Origin: CAYFLR01 sp964343805
GTDB lineage: Bacteria > Bdellovibrionota_B > Oligoflexia > CAYFLR01
DNA: 64,000 bases
Direction: 5' to 3'
Assembly (NCBI GenBank): GCA_964343805.1
Contig: CAYFLR010000019.1
Coordinates: forward strand, 1 to 64,000
Shown: positions 53,777-62,235 of the stretch, in pieces
Layout: every line of letters begins with the position of its first letter
Position numbering within the stretch: the stretch's first letter is position 1
The notes under the pieces: generated by a model
What the model was told of the DNA's origin: nothing
The model's input: only the letters and a program-made list of their open reading frames with translations
Databases searched by the model: none
Translations under genes and position numbers: made by a program

Positions 53777-55801
53777 AAACTTCTTAAAAAAGTTATTGGC
53801 AGTCTCTTCGGCTCGCTGTTTTTTATTCAGCATGATAGTGCTTTCATCCTCAAAACATTCAGCAGGAATCTCAGCCAGAAAGCGAGAGGGTTCCATAGCG
53901 AGGGATTCTCTTCCACACATACGAGTATTAGCCCTGCAAAGAGTCAATCTCTCTCTAGCCCTCGTTATTCCCACATAACAGAGCCTTCTTTCCTCCTGCA
54001 GCTGTTTTTCATCGGGAATGGAGCGCTCATGGGGAATGATGTTTTCCTCAAGACCCACAAAATAAACATGTGGATACTCTAGCCCCTTTGCTGAATGAAG
54101 GGTGAGCATAGTTACCATATCTGATTGATCTGCTTTCTCTTTTTGGCTATCCATATCTCTTTCCGAAAGACAGAGATAGTTGATGAAATCCGCTAAACCA
54201 ATCTGAGAGTGATTTTTAAAATAGAAGTAAATGCTATTGAATAGATCATCAAAGCCCTCTCGTTTTTTCTGAGCCACTTGAGGGTTTTTGGCCTCTTTCA
54301 TGATGGTGTTTTCAAAATCGATGGATTTAAAATACTGACGTAACTCCCCCACTATTTGATTGGCCAGATATTCTCCTCCACCAGGATTGGATTTAATGAG
54401 ACTGTGGAGAGAGGTTTGAACTTTTTTCATACCAGCAACCAGCTTACCGATGCTCTCCACCTGACTCTTATTAACTGGAAGATCACTGGTTCCCGCCAAA
54501 TATTTATAAAGAGAAGTTTTCTTCTCTCTGGCGCTATCCACCAGTTTAGCCACCGAAGTGAGACCCACTCCTCTTGCCGGATAGTTGATGATTCTAAGCA
54601 GAGATACATCATCCTTAGGATCGGCGATCACCCGGATATAAGCGAGAGCATCCTTCACCTCTTTCCGATCAAAGAACTGCTGCCCTCCCACCACTTTATA
54701 GGGGATATCCAAATTGCGGCACTTTATCTCAAAATCACGGGATTGGTTGTTGGTGCGGTAAAGAATTCCAAAATCCTTCCACTTGAGGTTCAATCTGGTT
54801 TTCTGCGTCAGCAAATCTTCAATCACCTGATTCGCCTCATCAACTGAATCTTCTCCGATAAAAACCCTTATTTTGTCTTGAGCCTTGGTAGAACTCCACA
54901 GTTCCTTAAGAATACGATTAGAATTATTGGCAATGACCTGATTGGCCGCGTGGAGAATCACATTGGTGGAACGATAGTTTTGTTCTAACTTAATTAACTT
55001 GCATGACTTATAGTTGGTTTCAAATTCTGTCATGGTACTAGGGTTGGCGCCTCTCCAAGAATAGATGGATTGATCATCATCACCCACCACAAAGAGGTTT
55101 TGTTTAGTGCCAATAAGTTCTTCTAGTAATAACATTTGTACTTTGTTGGTATCTTGAAACTCATCCACCAGAAAGTATTCAAACTGATTTTGGAGTCTCT
55201 TCCGAATATCTTCATTAGTTTGCAGGATGGTGACCATCTGCCAAATGAGATCATCAAAATCAAAGCTATTGTAAACTTTGAGCATTTGATTGTACTTCTT
55301 ATAGACGGTGGCTTCGACGGCATGGTGGGGTCGATCCGAATAGATGTTAGAATACTCTTCTTCGGTAACCATATGGGTTTTTGCCTCGTTAATGGCATAG
55401 AGCAGATTATTGGGAGCAATCATTTTATCAATGAGCATCTCTTTCGCTATTTGCCTTACGATTGAAGTCTGCCCTGACACATCTTGAACTGTAAACGCTC
55501 TTGTACGACCGGCATAACTGGCATATTTTTTTAAAAGCCGAACGCAGAAAGCATGAAAAGTCCCTAGAAAGACTTTGCTCGCTCTTTCAGCAGACAAAAG
55601 TTCAGCTAACCTTTCCCGCATCTCAAAGGCCGCCTTATTAGTAAAAGTAAGGCCTACTATACTTTCGGGGTCCACCCCATTTTTCACCATATAGGCGATG
55701 CGATGGGTAATAACTCTTGTTTTACCTGTCCCTGCTCCTGCTAAGACAATACACGGTCCCTTTAACACTCTGACCGCTTGACCTTGTTCCGTATTCAACA
55801 T
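53768..55801 (-). CDS. UvrD/PcrA/Rep-type DNA helicase
   Basis: Superfamily 1 3'-5' helicase of 677 residues. Motifs in order are LNTEQGQAVRVLKGPCIVLAGAGTGKTRVITHRIAYM (I), LTFTNKAAFEMRERL (Ia), FDDLIWQMV and YFLVDEFQDTNKVQ (II), VVGDDDQSIYSWRGA (III), LEQNYRST (IV) and MLTLHSAKGLEYPHVYFVGLEENIIPHERS (V), RRLCYVGITRARERL (VI). All are intact. It acts in repair or replication restart; the choice between UvrD, PcrA and Rep is not safe from sequence alone. Confidence 0.93.
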   Translation of the reverse strand: MLNTEQGQAVRVLKGPCIVLAGAGTGKTRVITHRIAYMVKNGVDPESIVGLTFTNKAAFEMRERLAELLSAERASKVFLGTFHAFCVRLLKKYASYAGRTRAFTVQDVSGQTSIVRQIAKEMLIDKMIAPNNLLYAINEAKTHMVTEEEYSNIYSDRPHHAVEATVYKKYNQMLKVYNSFDFDDLIWQMVTILQTNEDIRKRLQNQFEYFLVDEFQDTNKVQMLLLEELIGTKQNLFVVGDDDQSIYSWRGANPSTMTEFETNYKSCKLIKLEQNYRSTNVILHAANQVIANNSNRILKELWSSTKAQDKIRVFIGEDSVDEANQVIEDLLTQKTRLNLKWKDFGILYRTNNQSRDFEIKCRNLDIPYKVVGGQQFFDRKEVKDALAYIRVIADPKDDVSLLRIINYPARGVGLTSVAKLVDSAREKKTSLYKYLAGTSDLPVNKSQVESIGKLVAGMKKVQTSLHSLIKSNPGGGEYLANQIVGELRQYFKSIDFENTIMKEAKNPQVAQKKREGFDDLFNSIYFYFKNHSQIGLADFINYLCLSERDMDSQKEKADQSDMVTMLTLHSAKGLEYPHVYFVGLEENIIPHERSIPDEKQLQEERRLCYVGITRARERLTLCRANTRMCGRESLAMEPSRFLAEIPAECFEDESTIMLNKKQRAEETANNFFKKFLG

Positions 55802-55931
55802 AAGAGCTCTCTCAATTGGAAGTTTTAGAATAATTCTAAGGAATACCTTAGGTTATTTTTTGTTTGATATTACGCCCGATTATGATACCAATTCTACAGT
55901 TTAACTTGAACACACTTTCGACGTTTATACC

Positions 55932-56948
55932 ATGACTAACAAAGATTATTACGAAATTCTTGGCGTAGCAAAAAATTCATCCCAACAAGATATAAAAAAA
56001 GCCTACCGCCGTTTAGCTAAAAAATATCATCCAGACCGTAACAAGGGAGATAAGGCTTCTGAAGAGAAGTTTAAAAAAATCACCGAAGCCTATGAAACCC
56101 TTTCAGATCCGCAAAAGCGAAAAAAGTATGATTACTTTGGCTCAGCAGATCCCACTCAAAATCGAGGCGCCGGCTTTGGTGGCTTTGGCGGCTTTGGTGG
56201 TTTTGATGGATTTACCAATTTCGGCGGAGGATCACAAGGAGCCGGAGGCTTTTCCTCTATTTTTGATGAACTTTTCAATAACGTTCAAGGAGGTGGTAGA
56301 TCCGGAAGAACTCAGAGCCCTCCACCTCGTGAAGTCAAAGAGGATTCCCAGCAACACAAAATTGAGATCACCGTAGAAGAATCCTTGCAAGGCACTTCCA
56401 GAGATATTGTTTACGATCGAACCCAAGTGTGTCCAAACTGCAGAGGGCAAAACCGCGGTTTCATATGCTATCAATGCAATAATCAAGGAATTGTGAGCAA
56501 ACAAGAAAAGCTCACAGTTAAAATTCCGAAAGGAATCAAACCCGATACTAAAATGCGTTTAGGAGGCAAAGGAAATTTTGATCCCGCCACCCAAAGTGCC
56601 GGCAATCTTTACCTAGTTATTAACATTGCTCCCCATCCCTTTATGACTCGAAAAGGAAAAGACCTCTATTGTGATTTACCTATCTCCTTTATTGAAGCCT
56701 TGAAGGGAGGGAAAATTGAGATCTCGTTTTTAGGCAAAAATCTCATCTTAAAAATCCCGCCAGGCACCCAAAATGGCACTAAAATGCGACTCACAGGCAA
56801 GGGTCCTGACACTGGAAAGGAGAAAGGAGATCTCTACTTTACTATAAAAATTATGGTTCCAAATAAAATTCCCGAAGATGCGGAACCTCTGTTAAATGAT
56901 CTTGAAGAGCATTTTTCTTATAATGCTCGTAAAGATTGGAAAATTTAA
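55932..56948 (+). CDS. DnaJ-like co-chaperone with a single zinc centre
   Basis: The J-domain is complete with HPD (YYEILGVAKNSSQQDIKKAYRRLAKKYHPDRNKG), then a Gly/Phe-rich stretch (GFGGFGGFGGFDGF). The zinc region has only two CxxC units (CPNCRGQNRGFICYQC) instead of four, so one zinc site at most. C-terminal substrate domains are normal (TVKIPKGIKPDTKMRLGGKG, LILKIPPGTQNGTKMRLTGKG). At 338 residues it lies between DnaJ and CbpA types. It opens the plus-strand operon to murU. Confidence 0.9.
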   Translation: MTNKDYYEILGVAKNSSQQDIKKAYRRLAKKYHPDRNKGDKASEEKFKKITEAYETLSDPQKRKKYDYFGSADPTQNRGAGFGGFGGFGGFDGFTNFGGGSQGAGGFSSIFDELFNNVQGGGRSGRTQSPPPREVKEDSQQHKIEITVEESLQGTSRDIVYDRTQVCPNCRGQNRGFICYQCNNQGIVSKQEKLTVKIPKGIKPDTKMRLGGKGNFDPATQSAGNLYLVINIAPHPFMTRKGKDLYCDLPISFIEALKGGKIEISFLGKNLILKIPPGTQNGTKMRLTGKGPDTGKEKGDLYFTIKIMVPNKIPEDAEPLLNDLEEHFSYNARKDWKI

Positions 56949-56970
56949 CCCTAAATTAAGGAGAGTATTC

Positions 56971-57243
56971 ATGAGCGCGCATGACCTTGGAAGCATTAAT
57001 GTTTCAACCTTCTTCTTATCCTTAGGATCTGCAGCATTAATTGCTTTGGGCGATACACCTGATCCAGAAACAAAAAAAATTCAGTTCACCCCAGAACTTG
57101 CTAAACAAAACATTGAAATTCTCGCTATGTTAATGGAGAAAACTAAAGGAAATCTCACCAAAGACGAATCGGATCTATTAGCAAATCTACTGACAGATCT
57201 TCGACTCAAATATGTTAAACGAATGGATGAAATGAGGAAATAG
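56971..57243 (+). CDS. DUF1844 family protein
   Basis: A 90-residue helical protein matching DUF1844: INVSTFFLSLGSAALIALGDTPDPETKKIQFTPELAKQNIEILAMLMEKTKGNLTKDESDLLANLLTDLRLKYV. AAGGAG precedes the ATG at 56971. Its function is unknown. Homologues occur widely in deltaproteobacteria-like and other genomes. It lies in the dnaJ-to-murU operon. Confidence 0.85.
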   Translation: MSAHDLGSINVSTFFLSLGSAALIALGDTPDPETKKIQFTPELAKQNIEILAMLMEKTKGNLTKDESDLLANLLTDLRLKYVKRMDEMRK

Positions 57244-57250
57244 ACTCAAA

Positions 57251-58174
57251 ATGGCAGGTATCGGAATCATCACAAACCCCTATTCGAAGAAGAACAAAAA
57301 AGAACCTGGGCATAAAATTATGCTAGGTTATGTGCTTGGAAACCGAGGGGTTTATCACATAACAGAAAGTCTTTCTGATTTAGAAAATGTGGCTCGTAAA
57401 TTTAAAGAGCAGCGAATCGAAATCCTTGGAATTAACGGCGGGGACGGTACAATTCAAAGAACCATCTCCACCTTCATCAAAATCTACGAAGATCAGCCCC
57501 TACCTAAGATTGCCCTTTTGAGAGGGGGAACCATCAATATCATCGCAGGTAATTTGGGTATTCGAGGGTCATCTAAACATCTCCTGTTGAACTTAGTTGA
57601 AAGATTTCATGCCGGTGAGCCCTTTAAAGAACAAACTGTTCAGACTCTTAAGTGTGAAGATCAATATGGCTTCATTTTCACCGGAGGATTTGCCTCTAAC
57701 TTTTTAGTGGAATACTATAAAAATAAAAAAGGTCCTTGGGGAGCTGTCCTTTTTATAATAAAACTCGCTTTTTCTGCCATTCGAAACAAAGGGTTAATGC
57801 TAAAGCTCATCAAGCCTTTCGTTGTGAGATATCACGGCAAAGATGTGGAAGAGCGTAATAAAACAGCCACCACCATCCTCGCCAGTACTCTCCCCTGCCT
57901 CCCACTTTACTTTAAGTTATTTACGCGGATTGATTATGCTAAAAGGCTCTTCCAGTTTTTCATTTTTGAAAATAATCATATGGAACTGTTGAGAATAACC
58001 ACTCGCATTCTTTTCCATCGCAATATTAAAAAATATCAACCCACCGATCTTCTCCTTGACGATTTAACCCTCTATTCTGAAGAGGGATTTGAAATGGGAA
58101 TGGACGGAGAACTTTTTGGGCATTATAATACTGTTCATCTAGGAATGGGTCCCCCATTGACTTTTATTAAATAG
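57251..58174 (+). CDS. Diacylglycerol/sphingosine kinase-like lipid kinase
   Basis: DAGK-catalytic-domain protein of 307 residues. GIGIITNPYSKKNK at the N-terminus, the nucleotide loop INGGDGTIQRT and LLRGGTINIIAGNLGI (GGT-N pattern) are the family hallmarks; a C-terminal MGMDGELFG completes the fold. It may phosphorylate a membrane lipid. It follows DUF1844 by 7 bases and precedes amgK by 7. Confidence 0.85.
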   Translation: MAGIGIITNPYSKKNKKEPGHKIMLGYVLGNRGVYHITESLSDLENVARKFKEQRIEILGINGGDGTIQRTISTFIKIYEDQPLPKIALLRGGTINIIAGNLGIRGSSKHLLLNLVERFHAGEPFKEQTVQTLKCEDQYGFIFTGGFASNFLVEYYKNKKGPWGAVLFIIKLAFSAIRNKGLMLKLIKPFVVRYHGKDVEERNKTATTILASTLPCLPLYFKLFTRIDYAKRLFQFFIFENNHMELLRITTRILFHRNIKKYQPTDLLLDDLTLYSEEGFEMGMDGELFGHYNTVHLGMGPPLTFIK

Positions 58175-58181
58175 GTAAAAA

Positions 58182-59168
58182 ATGACCAGTAAAATGGAAA
58201 AACTTCCAGGCGATGCCTCCTCAAGGCAATATTTTCGAATTCATAACGAAACCGACACGAAAATTTTAGCCAAAATTTCCCCTGATGATCGTTCCACATT
58301 TGACTCATTTATCGAACTGCAACATTACTTTGCCTCTTTAGACATACCGGTTCCTCAAATTTTTGACAGTGATGCTGATGAGCTTTCTATTTTACAGGCC
58401 GACTTAGGTGATGTGAGGCTTTATGATTTTCTGCAAACATGCAGTTCGGATCAAATAAATAAATATTACCAACAGGTCATTGACCTTCTTATTCATTTTC
58501 AAAAACAAACAGAGACTCATTCTGAGGTCAAAGCCTATCAGGTGATTTTTGATTTTCCCAAACTCATGTGGGAAATAGATTACACAGGTTCCAATTTACT
58601 TGAACAATTTTTAGGCTTAACTGCTGAACAAATTTCACCACTCAAAAACTTTTTTGAAGATATTTGTAAGCAAATTGATTCCTTTCCCTATCATCTAATC
58701 CATCGAGATTTTCATTGTAAAAATATAATGAAAAGCAATGATCACCTGTTTCTGATCGATTTTCAAGATGCGCGAATGGGTCCTATTTCGTATGATTTGG
58801 TCTCTCTATTGAATGACTCTTATTTTCCGCTAGGAGAAGCGCTTCGTTTGCAACTTATTAATTATTATTATGAAAATGCCTCCAAAGAGATAGCCAGTTT
58901 TTCCCAAAAATTTCCCACTTTGAATAATTTTAACCATGAATTACTGCGGGTTAACCTGCAACGCACCTATAAAGTGATGGGTTCTTTTGCTCATTTTTAT
59001 GATAAAAAAGGAGATACCATCTTTTTAAACTATCTTGAAATAGCTACTCACCGTCTTAAAGATTTATTCAGTTCATATAACGACTCCAATGTACTACCCC
59101 TCTTTGATGAAGTTTTAGCAAAAGTCCTAAACAAAACAAGCCAACTGTTAAAAACAAAAGAATCTTAA
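58182..59168 (+). CDS. amgK: Anomeric MurNAc/GlcNAc kinase AmgK
   Basis: Aminoglycoside-phosphotransferase-fold kinase of 328 residues. It starts LPGDASSRQYFRI (phosphate loop) and has the catalytic HRDFHCKNIM and FLIDFQDARMGPISYDLVSLL. These and its direct coupling to murU (TAATG overlap) fit AmgK, which adds phosphate to the C1 of MurNAc or GlcNAc released in cell-wall turnover. Confidence 0.88.
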   Translation: MTSKMEKLPGDASSRQYFRIHNETDTKILAKISPDDRSTFDSFIELQHYFASLDIPVPQIFDSDADELSILQADLGDVRLYDFLQTCSSDQINKYYQQVIDLLIHFQKQTETHSEVKAYQVIFDFPKLMWEIDYTGSNLLEQFLGLTAEQISPLKNFFEDICKQIDSFPYHLIHRDFHCKNIMKSNDHLFLIDFQDARMGPISYDLVSLLNDSYFPLGEALRLQLINYYYENASKEIASFSQKFPTLNNFNHELLRVNLQRTYKVMGSFAHFYDKKGDTIFLNYLEIATHRLKDLFSSYNDSNVLPLFDEVLAKVLNKTSQLLKTKES

Positions 59169-60091
59169 TGAAAGCAATGATCTTAGCCGCTGGATTCGGC
59201 ACCCGGCTTAAACCAATTACTCTCACCCTGCCTAAACCCTTAGTTCCCATCATGAATATTCCGGTTATTGACTATAATATTCATTTGCTTCTGCAAGCGG
59301 GAATTCAAGAAGTGGCGGTCAATCTTCATCATTTAGGCTCACAAATAGAGCAATACCTTATTAAAAAATGGTCTCAAAAAATTGAATTTTGTTTTTTTTA
59401 TGAAGATCCCATTTTAGGAACAGGCGGTGGAGTTAAAAATGCTCAATCCTTTTTGAAAAACGATCCCTTTATATTAATAAATGCAGATATCATCTGTTTT
59501 CAAAATTTACAAAAAATGGTTCAATTCCATAAAAAACAAAATGCCATAGCTACTATGGCTGTACGAACACTCGACCCATCTCAAACTTACACCTCATTAG
59601 AAATTCGAAAAGAAAAACTTATATCCTTTGACCCCAAACCCTTTCCCTCTGATTTAACACCTTTTCATTTTGCGTGTATCCATATACTAGAACCGACTAT
59701 TTTTGACTATCTCCCCGCTAACCAAGCCTCTTCTATTATTAGTTCAGCCTATATTCCTTACTTGAAAGAAAATCTACCTATCGCTTGTTATCCAATTTCT
59801 GGTTTTTGGTCTGACGTGGGCACACTGCAAGAGTTTCATGCTACCAACCTCTACCTGCTAAAACATCCTGAGTTATTCTCTAACATATTACCCTACAAAC
59901 CTAGGCCCCAAGACCCTTTACCATCTGATCTGTCACTAGGAAGCAATGTTATTATTGGTGAGAATTGCAACTTTCCTAAGAATCATCAACTAAAAAACTG
60001 TGTAATGCTTGATAATGTAGATTTAAGAGACATTAGGGAGTCAGAAACATCAAACTGCATTGGCTTTAACAAGCAGCTTATAAAAGTTTAG
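59168..60091 (+). CDS. murU: MurNAc-1-phosphate uridylyltransferase MurU
   Basis: Nucleotidyltransferase of 307 residues. It has the signature LAAGFGTRLKPITLTLPKPLVPI, then DPILGTGGGVKNA and NADI at the active site, and GFWSDVGTLQEF. With AmgK it turns recycled MurNAc into UDP-MurNAc, bypassing de novo synthesis. Its stop overlaps that of the convergent LysM gene. Confidence 0.88.
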   Translation: MKAMILAAGFGTRLKPITLTLPKPLVPIMNIPVIDYNIHLLLQAGIQEVAVNLHHLGSQIEQYLIKKWSQKIEFCFFYEDPILGTGGGVKNAQSFLKNDPFILINADIICFQNLQKMVQFHKKQNAIATMAVRTLDPSQTYTSLEIRKEKLISFDPKPFPSDLTPFHFACIHILEPTIFDYLPANQASSIISSAYIPYLKENLPIACYPISGFWSDVGTLQEFHATNLYLLKHPELFSNILPYKPRPQDPLPSDLSLGSNVIIGENCNFPKNHQLKNCVMLDNVDLRDIRESETSNCIGFNKQLIKV

Positions 60092-61044
60092 TCTTGATCA
60101 TTTAATGCAACATCATCAGAATTCGTTTTTACATTTTTTAATTGAGTTAAAAAATCTTCTGGCATGTCGTCTTCATTATATTTTGCAAGTTCCTCAATGG
60201 TAGAGGGAAGAGGATCAATTCTATCTTTTAATTGATTCTTAATGCTTGCAAAACTCTCGTCTAATACTTCAGCGAGTAAATCTTCAGGAGAAGTTAAAGG
60301 ATTTTTTTGTTCTTTAACTTCACTTAATGATATTGTTTCCTCATCATTTTCAGCATCTTCTTCGTTTGAGTCTACTTCTTGTTGTACATAGCCCATAGCG
60401 TAATAAACAATTTTTTGGCCAACGTAAATGCGATCTGGATTTACGATATCAGAGTATCTCCAAAGCATTTTCCAAGCTTTCCCTGTGCCATAAATATCTT
60501 TGGCAATTTGGGATAAAGTGTCTCCACTTTTCACGTGGTAGCTCATTGGAGTTCTTTGTAGGTAATCCATGGAAAAATCAGTGCTATCTGCAGAAAGCTG
60601 ATAATATACAACATCGCCGATGGCAATTTTATTTACTTTTTCCATTGAGGCTGTGAAAAGTTCTTGATTAATACTGTTTTTGTAAATTTTTTGTTTAATT
60701 TTTTTGAGGGTATCATTGACTTCAACTACATATGGCATATGAGTACCAGTTTCTGGTAGCATACCAAAAGAATTCTCTTGTTCCATGGGCATATCTTCAG
60801 ATAGCTGTAATAAGGGCTCTTGGCTATCATCTTGGGCGGCAACTTCAGTTGTAGGCTCTTCATTTTCTCCCGGAACTGCTTCAGCTTGAGGAGTGGTTTC
60901 CATATCTGCATTGGGATCAGTTGATTCTACTGGTGGTGGCTCACTGTCCATCTCATCTGAAGAAGAGCATCCCACAAATGCTGTTGCAGCTAGAGTTGCA
61001 ACGATTATATAAGACAACAAAGATAGAGTTATCTTTCTTATCAT
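60088..61044 (-). CDS. LysM-domain lipoprotein
   Basis: Peptidoglycan-binding lipoprotein of 318 residues. The signal peptide (SLLSYIIVATLAATAFVGC) ends in a good lipobox, followed by an acidic, Pro-rich linker. A clear LysM follows (MSYHVKSGDTLSQIAKDIYGTGKAWKMLWRYSDIVNPDRIYVGQKIVYY), with a degenerate one before it (PYVVEVNDTLKKIKQKIY). An acidic C-terminus ends the protein. It lies beside wall-recycling genes but on the opposite strand. Confidence 0.85.
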   Translation of the reverse strand: MIRKITLSLLSYIIVATLAATAFVGCSSSDEMDSEPPPVESTDPNADMETTPQAEAVPGENEEPTTEVAAQDDSQEPLLQLSEDMPMEQENSFGMLPETGTHMPYVVEVNDTLKKIKQKIYKNSINQELFTASMEKVNKIAIGDVVYYQLSADSTDFSMDYLQRTPMSYHVKSGDTLSQIAKDIYGTGKAWKMLWRYSDIVNPDRIYVGQKIVYYAMGYVQQEVDSNEEDAENDEETISLSEVKEQKNPLTSPEDLLAEVLDESFASIKNQLKDRIDPLPSTIEELAKYNEDDMPEDFLTQLKNVKTNSDDVALNDQD

Positions 61045-61222
61045 AATGATATCCCCAATTTAAATGTTTTACTGATTAAGAAAAGTATATCATGTTCTTT
61101 TATCAAACACCAAGCCCATTTTTATTTTTTTTATTTAAAGGGCTTAGCCCGGTTGATTTTTTAAGAAAATCACTGTATGGTGGGTCTGATGTTAGTGTGC
61201 TTGAAAGGATATTATAACGCCT

Positions 61223-62209
61223 ATGAATACTGAAAACCCTTCTAAATTAGCTGTTTTAATCCTCGCTGCCGGCCAAGGCACGAGAATGAAAACCACTTTG
61301 CCCAAAGTTCTCATTCCACTTTTGGAAAAACCACTTTTAAAACATGTGGTTGATAGAGCTCTCTTTTTACAGCCAGAAATTTTAATTCCTATCGTAAGTC
61401 CGCAGATAGAAGAGGTCCTTCCTCAACATTTTGAAATTCACGATCCTATTAAAATCTGCATTCAAGACCCTCCCCTGGGAACCGGGCATGCCATAGCTTG
61501 TGGCTGTAAATTACTTTCCCATTTTGAAGGAAATATACTCATTCTGAGTGGGGATGTTCCTGCAATTTCTTTAGATACTATGCAAAATCTCATTGAAACT
61601 CATCAGAATAAAAACGCCGCAGTTTCCTTATTAACATACTTTCCAGAGGACCCCACCGGTTACGGACGTATTGTTCGCAACAGGGAAAACCTTATAATCA
61701 ACATCACAGAGCATAAAGATGCCGATGCTGAGGTTTTAAAGATTAACGAGGTAAACTCTGGTATATATTGCTTTTCCGCAAAATTTTTGCTGCAAAATAT
61801 CGATCGTTTAGATTCCAATAACCAACAAGCAGAATTTTATTTAACCGATTTGATTAAAATGGCGGTTGAGCAAAGCCTTGTAGTAGAAGGTGTTTCCACC
61901 CAAGACCCTATGGAACTTTCCGGTTTAAACAACATGGTTCAGCTCAGTGAACTTGCTAAATATCTTTATTTACAAATCTGCACCAACCATCAAATCACTA
62001 ACGGCGTTTGTATTATCGATCCTTTAAACACCTATATATCGCCCGACACCCAAATTGCCAAAGATGTAATCATACATCCAGGAAGTCACCTATGTGGAAA
62101 AACCATTATTGAAAAGGGAGTTACCATCGGTCCTAATTGTATTTTAGAAGATGCTCATATCAAGGCTGACACCCAATTAGCTGGCGGTTCCATTATTAAC
62201 CAAAAATAG
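61223..62209 (+). CDS. GlmU-like GlcNAc-1-P uridylyltransferase, short form
   Basis: The N-terminal pyrophosphorylase domain is complete: VLILAAGQGTRMKTTLPKVLIPL, PLGTGHAIACGCK, LSGDVPAIS, GYGRIVR and EVNSGIYCF. The C-terminal left-handed helix of GlmU is cut to about five hexapeptide turns (VIIHPGSHLCGKTIIEKGVTIGPNCIL), giving 328 residues against about 450, so the acetyltransferase half is missing. The next gene starts 26 bases later, so no lost sequence lies between. AAGGA precedes the ATG. It is upstream of glmS. Confidence 0.85.
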   Translation: MNTENPSKLAVLILAAGQGTRMKTTLPKVLIPLLEKPLLKHVVDRALFLQPEILIPIVSPQIEEVLPQHFEIHDPIKICIQDPPLGTGHAIACGCKLLSHFEGNILILSGDVPAISLDTMQNLIETHQNKNAAVSLLTYFPEDPTGYGRIVRNRENLIINITEHKDADAEVLKINEVNSGIYCFSAKFLLQNIDRLDSNNQQAEFYLTDLIKMAVEQSLVVEGVSTQDPMELSGLNNMVQLSELAKYLYLQICTNHQITNGVCIIDPLNTYISPDTQIAKDVIIHPGSHLCGKTIIEKGVTIGPNCILEDAHIKADTQLAGGSIINQK

Positions 62210-62235
62210 AATTAAATTATTTCAGGAGAAATATT

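Noticed and set aside
55895..55931. Sigma-32 promoter before the dnaJ-like gene
   Set aside because: CTTGAAC is present, but no matching -10 element at the right distance is visible.
61100..61160. AAGCCC/GGGCTT inverted repeat as a terminator or attenuator
   Set aside because: Only six base pairs with a 22-base AT loop, in a divergent promoter region, so structure is unlikely to be meaningful.
62210..62235. glmS ribozyme
   Set aside because: Only 26 bases separate the stop of the GlmU-like gene from glmS, far too short.
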